This document shows, piece after piece, positions 35,654 to 43,114 of a stretch of DNA of 64,000 nt. The notes below the pieces were generated by a model. That model did not search any database. It worked only from the letters and a program-made list of their open reading frames with translations, and was not told where the DNA came from. The stretch comes from Paracrocinitomix sp039939375 (GTDB lineage: Bacteria; Bacteroidota; Bacteroidia; Flavobacteriales_D; Crocinitomicaceae): NCBI GenBank assembly GCA_039939375.1, contig JBDVJO010000005.1, positions 186,001 through 250,000 on the forward strand. The letters run 5' to 3'. The translations under genes were made by a program, and so were the position numbers. Every line of letters begins with the position of its first letter. Positions within the stretch are counted from its first letter, which is position 1.

Positions 35654-36049
35654 ATGATAAGGATTGTTCGAAAATTAATCTGGTCATTGCTCTTTTTCAT
35701 TAGCATTCTAGGCTTATGGATATTCTTTTTTGGACCAGAACAGTATTTCGTTTTTGATCCTTACATAGACACCGAATGGAATGATCAATTCTCACCTGCC
35801 AAATTTGAGATTATCGAAAGCGAAATGGATACAGTTGAGATTTTTCAACGAATTGGAACTCCTTTATACCAGGAGAAAGATTTTAACGATTCTACCTCAA
35901 TCAATCTTTATTATTCAATGGATGGAAAACTATCTAAAACCATGGTTCCATGGTATATGTCACAGGATTATGCTTGGTGCAATTTCTCTATAAAAATTAA
36001 TGCTGAAGGAAAGGTAGAATCGAAAAGCAATGGCTGGTGTTACGATTAA
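35654..36049 (+). CDS. Small membrane-anchored protein of unknown function
   Basis: 131 residues. One N-terminal helix (LIWSLLFFISILGLWIFFFG) then a polar domain, presumably outside the cytoplasmic membrane, containing MDTVEIFQRIGTPLYQEKDF and ending in a cysteine pair region (AWCNFSIKI ... SNGWCYD). Its TAA interlocks with the stop of response regulator B. Nothing links it directly to phosphate. Function unknown. Confidence 0.55.
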   Translation: MIRIVRKLIWSLLFFISILGLWIFFFGPEQYFVFDPYIDTEWNDQFSPAKFEIIESEMDTVEIFQRIGTPLYQEKDFNDSTSINLYYSMDGKLSKTMVPWYMSQDYAWCNFSIKINAEGKVESKSNGWCYD

Positions 36050-36726
36050 GCCTCAAACTTATAGCCTACCCCCTTTATCGTCCTTATATGATCATCTCCA
36101 ATTTTTTTGCGCAATTTTCTGATGTGAACATCAATAGTTCGATCTCCAACAACAACTTCGGTTCCCCAAACTTTGTTCATGATTTCATCTCGCAAGAATA
36201 CTTTACCTTCATTGGACAATAATAGCGCCAAAAGTTCAAACTCTTTTCTTGGCAACTTAACCGGCTCACCATCTTTAAACACTTGATATTTTTCTCTATC
36301 AATGTGGATGCCATTATTTGTAATTTCTTCTTGCTCTACTTGAACTCCACCTGTTCCTTGCCTTCTTAATAAAGCCCCTATTCTACTTACCAATAATTTT
36401 GGTTTGATTGGTTTAGTGATATAATCATCAGCTCCAGCATCAAATCCAGCAATTTGAGAATAATCTTCGCCTCTAGCTGTTAAGAAACAGATCATTGTAC
36501 TTGCCAAAGATGGAATGTTTTTAATCTTTTCGCAGGTTTCAATGCCATCCATTTCAGGCATCATAACATCCAATAAAATTAGATCGGGAATTACACGTTC
36601 AGCTATTTCAATACCGATTTGCCCGTTTTCGGCAACATTTACCTGATAACCCTCTTTTTCAAGGTTATACTTCAACAAAACACGAATGTCTTGTTCATCA
36701 TCAATTATCAGGATGGATTGGCTCAT
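36046..36726 (-). CDS. PhoB-like response regulator (OmpR family), copy B
   Basis: 226 residues: receiver with IDDE, phosphoacceptor Asp53 (LILLDVMMPEMDG), FLTARGED and TKPIKPK; winged-helix domain ending GDRTIDVHIRKLRKKIG and IKGVGYKFEA. Closely related to copy A; both share the RGEDYSQ(V/I)AG and GADDY segments and the recognition-helix region DRTIDVHIRKLR, so they may bind similar DNA. It lies 30 bp downstream of the ChrA-type gene and is probably the last gene of the porin-chrA-regulator operon. No kinase adjacent. Confidence 0.85.
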   Translation of the reverse strand: MSQSILIIDDEQDIRVLLKYNLEKEGYQVNVAENGQIGIEIAERVIPDLILLDVMMPEMDGIETCEKIKNIPSLASTMICFLTARGEDYSQIAGFDAGADDYITKPIKPKLLVSRIGALLRRQGTGGVQVEQEEITNNGIHIDREKYQVFKDGEPVKLPRKEFELLALLLSNEGKVFLRDEIMNKVWGTEVVVGDRTIDVHIRKLRKKIGDDHIRTIKGVGYKFEA

Positions 36727-36756
36727 GAAATTAATCTTTACCTAAAAGTATAAACT

Positions 36757-37914
36757 TTATACAAAAGTCAAAGCATATCCTAGAATGGCGCCTCCTAAAA
36801 TCGTCCACATGGCGTTCGATTTTTTAATTCCAAAGGTCACAAACAAACTAATTGCCGCAATGACAATAGCACGCCAATCTACCACTACATCAAGCGTCAT
36901 AACAACTAACACTGCCGCCATAATTCCTACCGCTCCAACATTTACTGCATCTAAAAAATTTCTTAAAATTTTAGACTTTCTCATTTTCGGAACCAATGGG
37001 TTCAACATCAAAACCAATAAAAAAGACGGTAAAAAGATTCCTACTGATGCGGCAATTGCTCCTGCAAATCCATCTAATTGATACCCTATAAAAGTTGCTG
37101 TTGACAATACAGGACCAGGCGTAAACTGCCCGACAGCAATGGCATCTAACAACTGTTGTCTTGTTAAAAACCCAGCATCTACCAACTCAACATCTAAGTA
37201 GGCAAATAAAACATAACCACTACCGTAAAGAATCGATCCTACTTTTAGAAAGCTCCAAAAAACACCTAAAGTAGACAAAGTTGAAGACGCAGCGGGAGTT
37301 GCACTTCCTACTAATAAAAAAGGTAAAAATGACTTTTTAGTTGAAGAATCACTGCGTTCAAGAGTGACTTTATTCTTGATTGAAAAATAAATCATTCCCA
37401 AAATTCCAGCACTCAATAAAGCTACTATTTCGTTCAAACCTAATAAGGCAGCAGCTACTACTAATCCTCCAAGAACTCCAAGTTCCCAATTTTTTAAGGC
37501 CTTTTTCCCTAGCTTGATAACTGCCGCCAATATGACAGCTAATACTGCAGGTTTTATTCCAACAAAAAATGGTGCAACTTCAGGTAAATGACCGTATTCA
37601 ACATACACAAATGCAAAGGTTCCTGTGATCAATACTGCGGGGAAAATAAAGCAAATTCCAGCTACAAAAAGTCCAAGAAAACCTGCTCTTTCATGCCCAC
37701 AATGCATGGTCATTTCAGTTGAGTTTGGACCGGGAATTAAATTTGTTGCCCCCATTAAGTCAAGAAAATGATCTTTAGTCATCCATTTTCTTTTAGAAAC
37801 AACTTCATCTTCCATCATAGCAACGTGCGCGGCAGGCCCCCCAAACGCAAAACAGCCAAGCTTAAAAAAAACTTTGGCTACTTCTGCTAATCTTCCTTTT
37901 TTTTCTGTTTCCAA
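36757..37914 (-). CDS. chrA: ChrA-type (CHR family) membrane transporter
   Basis: 385 residues, two homologous CHR halves: first with FGGPAAHVAMMEDEVV and GATNLIPGPNSTEMTMHCG, second with YGSGYVLFAYLDVELVD and AVGQFTPGPVLSTATFIGYQ. The PGP motifs of both halves are intact and there are about ten hydrophobic helices. CHR proteins are best known for chromate efflux, but many have unknown anion substrates. Start is TTG at 37914. It lies 47 bp downstream of a Porin_O_P gene and 30 bp upstream of a PhoB-like regulator, so a phosphate- or sulfate-related anion role is plausible; chromate resistance should not be assumed. Confidence 0.85.
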   Translation of the reverse strand: METEKKGRLAEVAKVFFKLGCFAFGGPAAHVAMMEDEVVSKRKWMTKDHFLDLMGATNLIPGPNSTEMTMHCGHERAGFLGLFVAGICFIFPAVLITGTFAFVYVEYGHLPEVAPFFVGIKPAVLAVILAAVIKLGKKALKNWELGVLGGLVVAAALLGLNEIVALLSAGILGMIYFSIKNKVTLERSDSSTKKSFLPFLLVGSATPAASSTLSTLGVFWSFLKVGSILYGSGYVLFAYLDVELVDAGFLTRQQLLDAIAVGQFTPGPVLSTATFIGYQLDGFAGAIAASVGIFLPSFLLVLMLNPLVPKMRKSKILRNFLDAVNVGAVGIMAAVLVVMTLDVVVDWRAIVIAAISLFVTFGIKKSNAMWTILGGAILGYALTFV

Positions 37915-37949
37915 TTTGTTAAAATTTTTGACAAAAATATTTACTTCAG

Positions 37950-37966
37950 GTTAACTCAATGTTAAA
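37950..37966 (-). promoter_or_regulatory. 11-bp-period repeat at the porin-chrA junction
   Basis: On the minus strand TTAAC-attgag-TTAAC, then 10 bp and a perfect -7 element TATTTTTG upstream of the chrA TTG start. The repeat is the same as in the four Pho-type promoters, but the spacer is 22 bp (two repeat periods) shorter. Possible internal promoter. Confidence 0.35.
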
Positions 37967-39191
37967 AATGTAGGTCCATTTGAATTCTGTAGTACAATTT
38001 ATCTGTAGAGCCATTATTTGGCGCAGTCGAACCGTAAGAATATTTTTGACGATAATTAATGTCAGTTTGAATTTTCAATTTATGTCCTACAAAATATTTA
38101 GAGAAACCAATTCCGTATTCATTTTCATTTGGATCTGATGGATTTTGTGTTCTTACAGATGTCATTCTTAAAGCAATTTCACAATTGTTTTTGAATAAAT
38201 ATCCGGCCTGTACATTTAAAGCTTGACCAGTATACATTTCTCCCACAACATTAAGAGAATCATCAAAAACACGATAATCACCATCTGCTGTTTTCTTGTT
38301 TGCGTACTCTGCCATCATTGAAAAACCTTTGAATTTAAACATCATATCAACAAAAGCAGTTTGTAAAGTTTTACCTACCAATGTTCCGTTCATGTCATAA
38401 ATGAAACTTCCGTTTTGACCTCTTTCTCTAACAGAGTTAACATTAATATCGTATGTAGCCCCAATTGAAAGTTTTGGTGTTTCTTCTCTTTTTAAATCAG
38501 CGTTTACATAGTCTCCTTTTGATTTGAATTTTCCAAATGGCATCATTTCAACTCTGAACGTATAATCAAATCCACCGTTGAATCCAGTTGTTATATTTCT
38601 TCCCTCACCTTGTGTAAAACAGGCCCATTCTTTAATGTAAAATTGTTTTCCTAAGGTCATATGATGCGTAAGTTGTAAGCCCATGTCACGATCTATATTA
38701 AAACGACTGTTTAATCTAGATCGATCAACAAACTGCAAGTTTCCCGAAGAAACCACTCGCTCCCTATTTCCTGGTAATTTACCTTGACCTACCTTCAGAG
38801 CAAAGTTCCCGGCAAAATTCCAATCTGCCCATGCATCTAAAATTATCCTAGAAGTATTATTATGCTGAGGTGTAACTCCTCCAATATCTCTATTCGTTAA
38901 TCCTAGCTCAACTTTCCATTTCAATTTTGGTGTAAATGCGTAACCGTTCCATTTCAAACGAGCTCTTCTTACTAGAAAATTTGCCTGATAATTTTCCATT
39001 TGACCAAAATCATCATCTGTTAAGTCCCATTCGTTTGAAAACAAGTTTTGAAAACGCATTCCGAATTTCATATAGAAACTAGAATCTGCTCCATAAATAT
39101 TCAGTCCTTTACCAAATTTATATGCCGATATTTGTGCTGTTGCAGCGGTAGAACCAAGGGCAATTAATATTACTAAAATTAACTTTTTCAT
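37962..39191 (-). CDS. Porin_O_P family outer-membrane porin
   Basis: 409 residues with signal peptide MKKLILVILIALGSTAATA and a 16-to-18-strand beta-barrel pattern ending in the aromatic terminus YYRIQMDLHF, required for barrel assembly. The N-terminal part (YMKFGMRFQNLFSNEW ... FLVRRARLKWNGYAF) and GQGKLPGNRERVVSSG are typical of the OprO/OprP phosphate/polyphosphate porin family. Members in Bacteroidota often accompany phosphate genes. It heads a minus-strand operon with chrA and response regulator B. Substrate selectivity is inferred from family only. Confidence 0.85.
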   Translation of the reverse strand: MKKLILVILIALGSTAATAQISAYKFGKGLNIYGADSSFYMKFGMRFQNLFSNEWDLTDDDFGQMENYQANFLVRRARLKWNGYAFTPKLKWKVELGLTNRDIGGVTPQHNNTSRIILDAWADWNFAGNFALKVGQGKLPGNRERVVSSGNLQFVDRSRLNSRFNIDRDMGLQLTHHMTLGKQFYIKEWACFTQGEGRNITTGFNGGFDYTFRVEMMPFGKFKSKGDYVNADLKREETPKLSIGATYDINVNSVRERGQNGSFIYDMNGTLVGKTLQTAFVDMMFKFKGFSMMAEYANKKTADGDYRVFDDSLNVVGEMYTGQALNVQAGYLFKNNCEIALRMTSVRTQNPSDPNENEYGIGFSKYFVGHKLKIQTDINYRQKYSYGSTAPNNGSTDKLYYRIQMDLHF

Positions 39192-39484
39192 TACTGATAG
39201 ATACTTTTAATCATTATAAATCTGAGGCAAAGGTGGTGGATAATTAACATTCAGTTTACATGCGAATGCCAATCTTAATGTTTTGATAACATAGATTTAA
39301 AATTCTCTAAATTTTGGTAACTCAGTATCTAAAAGAATTAGAGTGCCGATAAAATTCAAAAAAAAAGGCTGGAAATGTTATTCAAATTTTCAGATGAGTT
39401 TTTTGTTAACGTAAGCTTAACATTAAAACCATCTTTTAGCATTATGGATGGTCTACTTTTGCCTCATAAAATTATTCTAAACAA
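39192..39484. promoter_or_regulatory. Divergent promoter region between porin and Na/phosphate cotransporter
   Basis: 293 bp without a gene. Near the porin, the minus strand has TGTAAA-N5-TGTTAA (39260-39244 region, 11-bp period) and CACCTTTG (39235-39228); both this and the nptA -7 element are followed by the same CCTCA. Near nptA lies the TTAAC-N6-TTAAC promoter (39406-39461). The porin-side geometry is not the same. Confidence 0.45.
39406..39461 (+). promoter_or_regulatory. Candidate Pho-type promoter of the Na/phosphate cotransporter
   Basis: TTAAC (39406-39410), 6 bp, TTAAC (39417-39421), exactly 32 bp, then a perfect -7 element TACTTTTG (39454-39461), 23 bp before the ATG. Confidence 0.6.
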
Positions 39485-41899
39485 ATGAAAAAATTAAGTG
39501 CATTAATCGGGTTTTTCTTTCTAGCTCTAGGTAGCGTATATGGAGAACCAACAGAAGAATTGGACTCGAACAATGTTGTTGAAACAATTGCGACTGTTGA
39601 GATCGCAGAATTAGCTTTTGAATTTAAAAATGATAAAGACAAATTAACACTTGTGCCATTTGAAACGGGTAAAGTAACTTTTACTTGGTCTAATATTAAA
39701 ACAGCAGATGAGTATTTTGGGATTAAATATCAAATTATAGAAGGAGGAGATTGGAAAGAAGTTACTGCATTAGTGACGGATGAGACTTTAGTAATTGAAG
39801 ATCTTAAAGAGAATAATATCTTTAGATATCACAGAGGAACTGGATCTGAATCAAATATCGCATATGGTTCCGAGACTTTTCATTTCAATACCATCAGTTC
39901 TACTATTTTCAAGAATCACTCTTCAAAGGGAAAAGAGGAAGCTGCTGACCTGATGTTTGCAATAGAGCACAATAAATTAGACGATATTCTTACTATCTAC
40001 CCTGACGCTACATATACTGTTAAATACAACACTAAAATCGGAGAAAAACAGAACAAGGCGGATGATACAAAATCACCTTGGATGAAAGAAGAGCAAATCT
40101 CAATCAATAAAGTGAAGTACAAACTAAAAGAACTTATTGGAGGTGAAGATTACGTTTACAAAGTAGGATTAAATCTTGGAGATCAAGTGATTTGGTCTGA
40201 TAAAGGAAAAGTTAAAACTGAACGTTCTTGGGGTATTTTCAAATTATTGGTTTTAATTGGTGCTTTAGGGATGTTCATTTTCGGAATGAAAATCATGTCT
40301 GAAGGATTACAAAAGGCGGCAGGTTCTAGACTTAGAAATATGCTCGGTTCGATTACATCTAACAGAGTGAAAGGCGTGTTTACTGGATTCGGAATAACTT
40401 CTATTGTACAATCCTCTTCTGTTACAACGGTAATGACCGTAAGTTTTGTAAATGCTGGATTAATGACTTTACGACAGTCTGCCGGTGTAATGATGGGGGC
40501 TAACATTGGTACAACAATTACGGCATGGTTGATTTTATTATTTGGATTTAAAGTTAGCTTATCTTCTTATGCATTAATCTTTATTGCATTTGGTGCACCA
40601 ATGTTATTTTTCTCAAAAGGGAAGACTAAAATGTGGGCTTCTGTAATCATTGGATTCGCACTGTTGTTCATGGGATTAGGAGAATTGAAACATGCTGTTC
40701 CTTCTTTAGGAGCTGATTCTTCTATTGTGCAATTCTTTGTTGATTTTAAAGATGTTTGGTACGGTCCAATCATGTTTGTCATCTTAGGTGCCTTAGTAAC
40801 GGTTGTAATTCAATCATCATCTGCGGCAATGGCATTAACCATGACAATGGTTGCGGGTGGCGTTATCCCGTTTGAAGTTGCCTCTGCAATGATTTTGGGA
40901 GAGAATATCGGAACAACTATTACAGCTGAGTTAGCCTCATTAATCGGAAACGTTCATGCAAAAAGATCAGCCAGAATACATTCGTTATTTAATGTTATTG
41001 GAGTTGGATGGGCTATTTTATTATTCCCGTTCATCTTAAAAGGAATAGCTGGATTAATTGAAGGTGATCCATATACTGACGGTAGCGCAGCAAACTTAGG
41101 TTTAGCAATTTTTCACTCTGCGTTTAACCTGATGAACGTATTGATTTTAATTTGGTTTGTTCCTTGGTTAGTGAAAGTAGCGGAAAGAACAGTGAAATCT
41201 AAAGGTGGTGCAGATGAAGAATTCCATTTAGATTATATTGGAACAGGAATAATGGGAACACCTGATTTATCTATTCTAGAAGCGAAAAAAGAGGTAGCTA
41301 AGTTTGGAGAAATAACTACACGAATGTCAACGTTCGCACAACAACTATTGACTGAACAAAATAAAAAGGCGAAGTCAAAATTGCATGAGAAAATGGCTAA
41401 ATATGAAGAAATTACGGATAGAGTTGAAATTGAAGTAGCCAATTATTTAGCCAAAGTTTCTGAAGGAGAAATGTCCGAAGAAACTTCTATCAGAGTTCGA
41501 TCAATGAATGCAATAGTAAATGACTTAGAAAGAATCGGAGATATCTTTTATCAAATGTCTAAAGCCATTGAACGTAAAGATGAGAAAAAAGCTTATTTCT
41601 TGCCAGAGCAAAGAGAAAGCTTAATGGAAATGTTCAGCTTAGTAGATGAAGCCTTTGTAACAATGGTTGAAAACCTGAATGCTGATTGGGAAGGTGTTAC
41701 AATTGATAAAGCTGCTGAAAACGAAGCTGCCATCAATAAAAAGAGAAATGAACTGAGAAAAGCACACCTTCAAAATCTTGGTAGTACTAATTTTGACATG
41801 GAAAGCGGGATGGTGTTTAGCAACTTATTCTCATCATGTGAAAAAGTTGGTGATCACATCATCAATGTTACCGAAGCTATAGTTGGTAGAATCAATTAA
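39485..41899 (+). CDS. Na+/phosphate cotransporter with exported N-terminal domain and PhoU-like tail
   Basis: 804 residues, longer than the usual 530-600. Residues 1-20 are a signal peptide (MKKLSALIGFFFLALGSVYG). About 25-245 form an extra hydrophilic region of two fibronectin-III-like units (KVTFTWSNIKTADEYFGIKY; DATYTVKYNTKIG). The NptA/Na-Pi cotransporter core (about 248-580) has two inverted repeats with the signature QSSS (VQSSSVTTVMTVSFVNAG; QSSSAAMALTMTMVAGG). About 593-800 is a PhoU-like helical domain (RVRSMNAIVNDLERIGD; LFSSCEKVGDHIINVTEAI). It imports phosphate with sodium. Divergent from the porin operon. Confidence 0.9.
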   Translation: MKKLSALIGFFFLALGSVYGEPTEELDSNNVVETIATVEIAELAFEFKNDKDKLTLVPFETGKVTFTWSNIKTADEYFGIKYQIIEGGDWKEVTALVTDETLVIEDLKENNIFRYHRGTGSESNIAYGSETFHFNTISSTIFKNHSSKGKEEAADLMFAIEHNKLDDILTIYPDATYTVKYNTKIGEKQNKADDTKSPWMKEEQISINKVKYKLKELIGGEDYVYKVGLNLGDQVIWSDKGKVKTERSWGIFKLLVLIGALGMFIFGMKIMSEGLQKAAGSRLRNMLGSITSNRVKGVFTGFGITSIVQSSSVTTVMTVSFVNAGLMTLRQSAGVMMGANIGTTITAWLILLFGFKVSLSSYALIFIAFGAPMLFFSKGKTKMWASVIIGFALLFMGLGELKHAVPSLGADSSIVQFFVDFKDVWYGPIMFVILGALVTVVIQSSSAAMALTMTMVAGGVIPFEVASAMILGENIGTTITAELASLIGNVHAKRSARIHSLFNVIGVGWAILLFPFILKGIAGLIEGDPYTDGSAANLGLAIFHSAFNLMNVLILIWFVPWLVKVAERTVKSKGGADEEFHLDYIGTGIMGTPDLSILEAKKEVAKFGEITTRMSTFAQQLLTEQNKKAKSKLHEKMAKYEEITDRVEIEVANYLAKVSEGEMSEETSIRVRSMNAIVNDLERIGDIFYQMSKAIERKDEKKAYFLPEQRESLMEMFSLVDEAFVTMVENLNADWEGVTIDKAAENEAAINKKRNELRKAHLQNLGSTNFDMESGMVFSNLFSSCEKVGDHIINVTEAIVGRIN

Positions 41900-41917
41900 T
41901 ATCGACCAATAATATTT

Positions 41918-41949
41918 AAAAGCCAGTGAGATTACTCACTGGCTTTTTT
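41918..41949 (+). terminator. Intrinsic terminator after the Na/phosphate cotransporter gene
   Basis: 13-bp perfect stem AAAAGCCAGTGAG / CTCACTGGCTTTT, loop ATTA, then T-run. Confidence 0.9.
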
Positions 41950-42100
41950 GTTTTGAACAGTCTTTGAGGATTCGTTTGAATCACCTGAAACGATATAATT
42001 TCTCTTTAGCTGTTGTTCAGAAGATTTCTTTTTTTCTCACGAATTAAAAGTTCATTGACAAGTACTTAACCAAAAAAACTCTATTTTGGCAACTATCAAC

Positions 42101-42310
42101 ATGCGGGTTACAAAAGACTCATTAGGTAAAGGGGAATTCGATTGTCCGAAGTGTGGAAGCTCGCAACCTTATGAAGACACGAGAAAAACAACTATAACAA
42201 GTCTATTTGGTTTAATTCCAATTAGCACTAAAGCCAAGGAGAATAGGAAATGTGTTGATTGCAAAATTACAGCTGAATTGAAGGCAACGCCAGCAGAATC
42301 TAAACCTTAA
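42101..42310 (+). CDS. Small zinc-ribbon protein
   Basis: 69 residues from ATG 42101 (an in-frame TTG at 42086 would add five residues). Two CxxC knuckles, FDCPKCGSS and RKCVDCKI, about 35 residues apart, define a zinc ribbon; between them is a hydrophobic TTITSLFGLIPIS segment. No recognised family. Its TAA interlocks with the stop of the aquaporin gene. Function unknown. Confidence 0.55.
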   Translation: MRVTKDSLGKGEFDCPKCGSSQPYEDTRKTTITSLFGLIPISTKAKENRKCVDCKITAELKATPAESKP

Positions 42311-43056
42311 CCACCAACCGGCATCATTTTCTTGAGGTTTGACTTACGGTCAAAACTGGCTGCCATAACCGCTCCCAAAATTGGACCAAATACGTAGACA
42401 TTAAACCAGCCTAATCCATTGTAGGAAAAGGCCATATCCCATCCTGCAAGATAACTGATTAGTCTTGGACCAAAATCGCGTGCTGGGTTAAATCCTGCCT
42501 GCGTGTAAGGCGCAATGCAAAAAATCAAAATCGAAAGAAGTAAACCAATCAAAAGCGGGTGAATCAATTTTGCTTTTTCAAACTTCATTTTAATGATTTT
42601 CAATATCCCGAACATCAATGCAAAGGTTCCTAAACACTCTAAACTAAAAGCTGAAAAAGTGCTCAGCTCATGTAAACTCGCATTACCTGGATTAGGGTAA
42701 TACTCACCAAACATCATAGCAGAGTTCAGATCTAAATTTTCTATGTTTCCAATAAAAATCAAATAAAGTACAACTGCTGCAAGCATTGCACCTGCAAATT
42801 GACCTGTGAGATAAGGCAAAAATTCACGTCTTTTTAATGTTCGACTGATGAGAAACCCAATTGAAACCGCAGGGTTTAAATGTGCATGAGAAAAAGGTAG
42901 AGCAGACCAAATGGCGAGTGTCACTCCTACTCCCCAAATTAAAGCAATTTGCCATAAATCAAGCGGTGAAATGAACAAAGAATAACCAACGCTTCCACAG
43001 CCGATAAACACTAAAACAAAAGTGCCAATTAACTCACCTAAAAATCCTTTAAACAT
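42307..43056 (-). CDS. MIP-family aquaglyceroporin, GlpF-like
   Basis: 249 residues, six helices and two half-helices carrying the NPA motifs: HLNPAVSIGF and GFNPARDFGPR. The aspartate right after the second motif (NPARD) is a GlpF/aquaglyceroporin marker, as opposed to strict water channels, so glycerol or a similar small neutral solute is likely. No glycerol kinase gene is adjacent. Single-gene minus-strand unit. Confidence 0.88.
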   Translation of the reverse strand: MFKGFLGELIGTFVLVFIGCGSVGYSLFISPLDLWQIALIWGVGVTLAIWSALPFSHAHLNPAVSIGFLISRTLKRREFLPYLTGQFAGAMLAAVVLYLIFIGNIENLDLNSAMMFGEYYPNPGNASLHELSTFSAFSLECLGTFALMFGILKIIKMKFEKAKLIHPLLIGLLLSILIFCIAPYTQAGFNPARDFGPRLISYLAGWDMAFSYNGLGWFNVYVFGPILGAVMAASFDRKSNLKKMMPVGG

Positions 43057-43114
43057 ATTATCGCAATATTACAATAAAAGAAAGGAAGGTTGGCAAAATC
43101 TAAGGGAAATTTTT

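Noticed and set aside
36757..37914. Chromate-resistance gene
   Set aside because: No chrB or other metal-resistance gene is near, and the operon context is porin plus PhoB-like regulator; only the CHR family is claimed.
39228..39260. Fifth Pho-type promoter with the same geometry for the porin
   Set aside because: An 11-bp-period TGTAAA/TGTTAA repeat and CACCTTTG are present, but the distance between them is about 8 bp and not 32, so it was kept separate from the main pattern.
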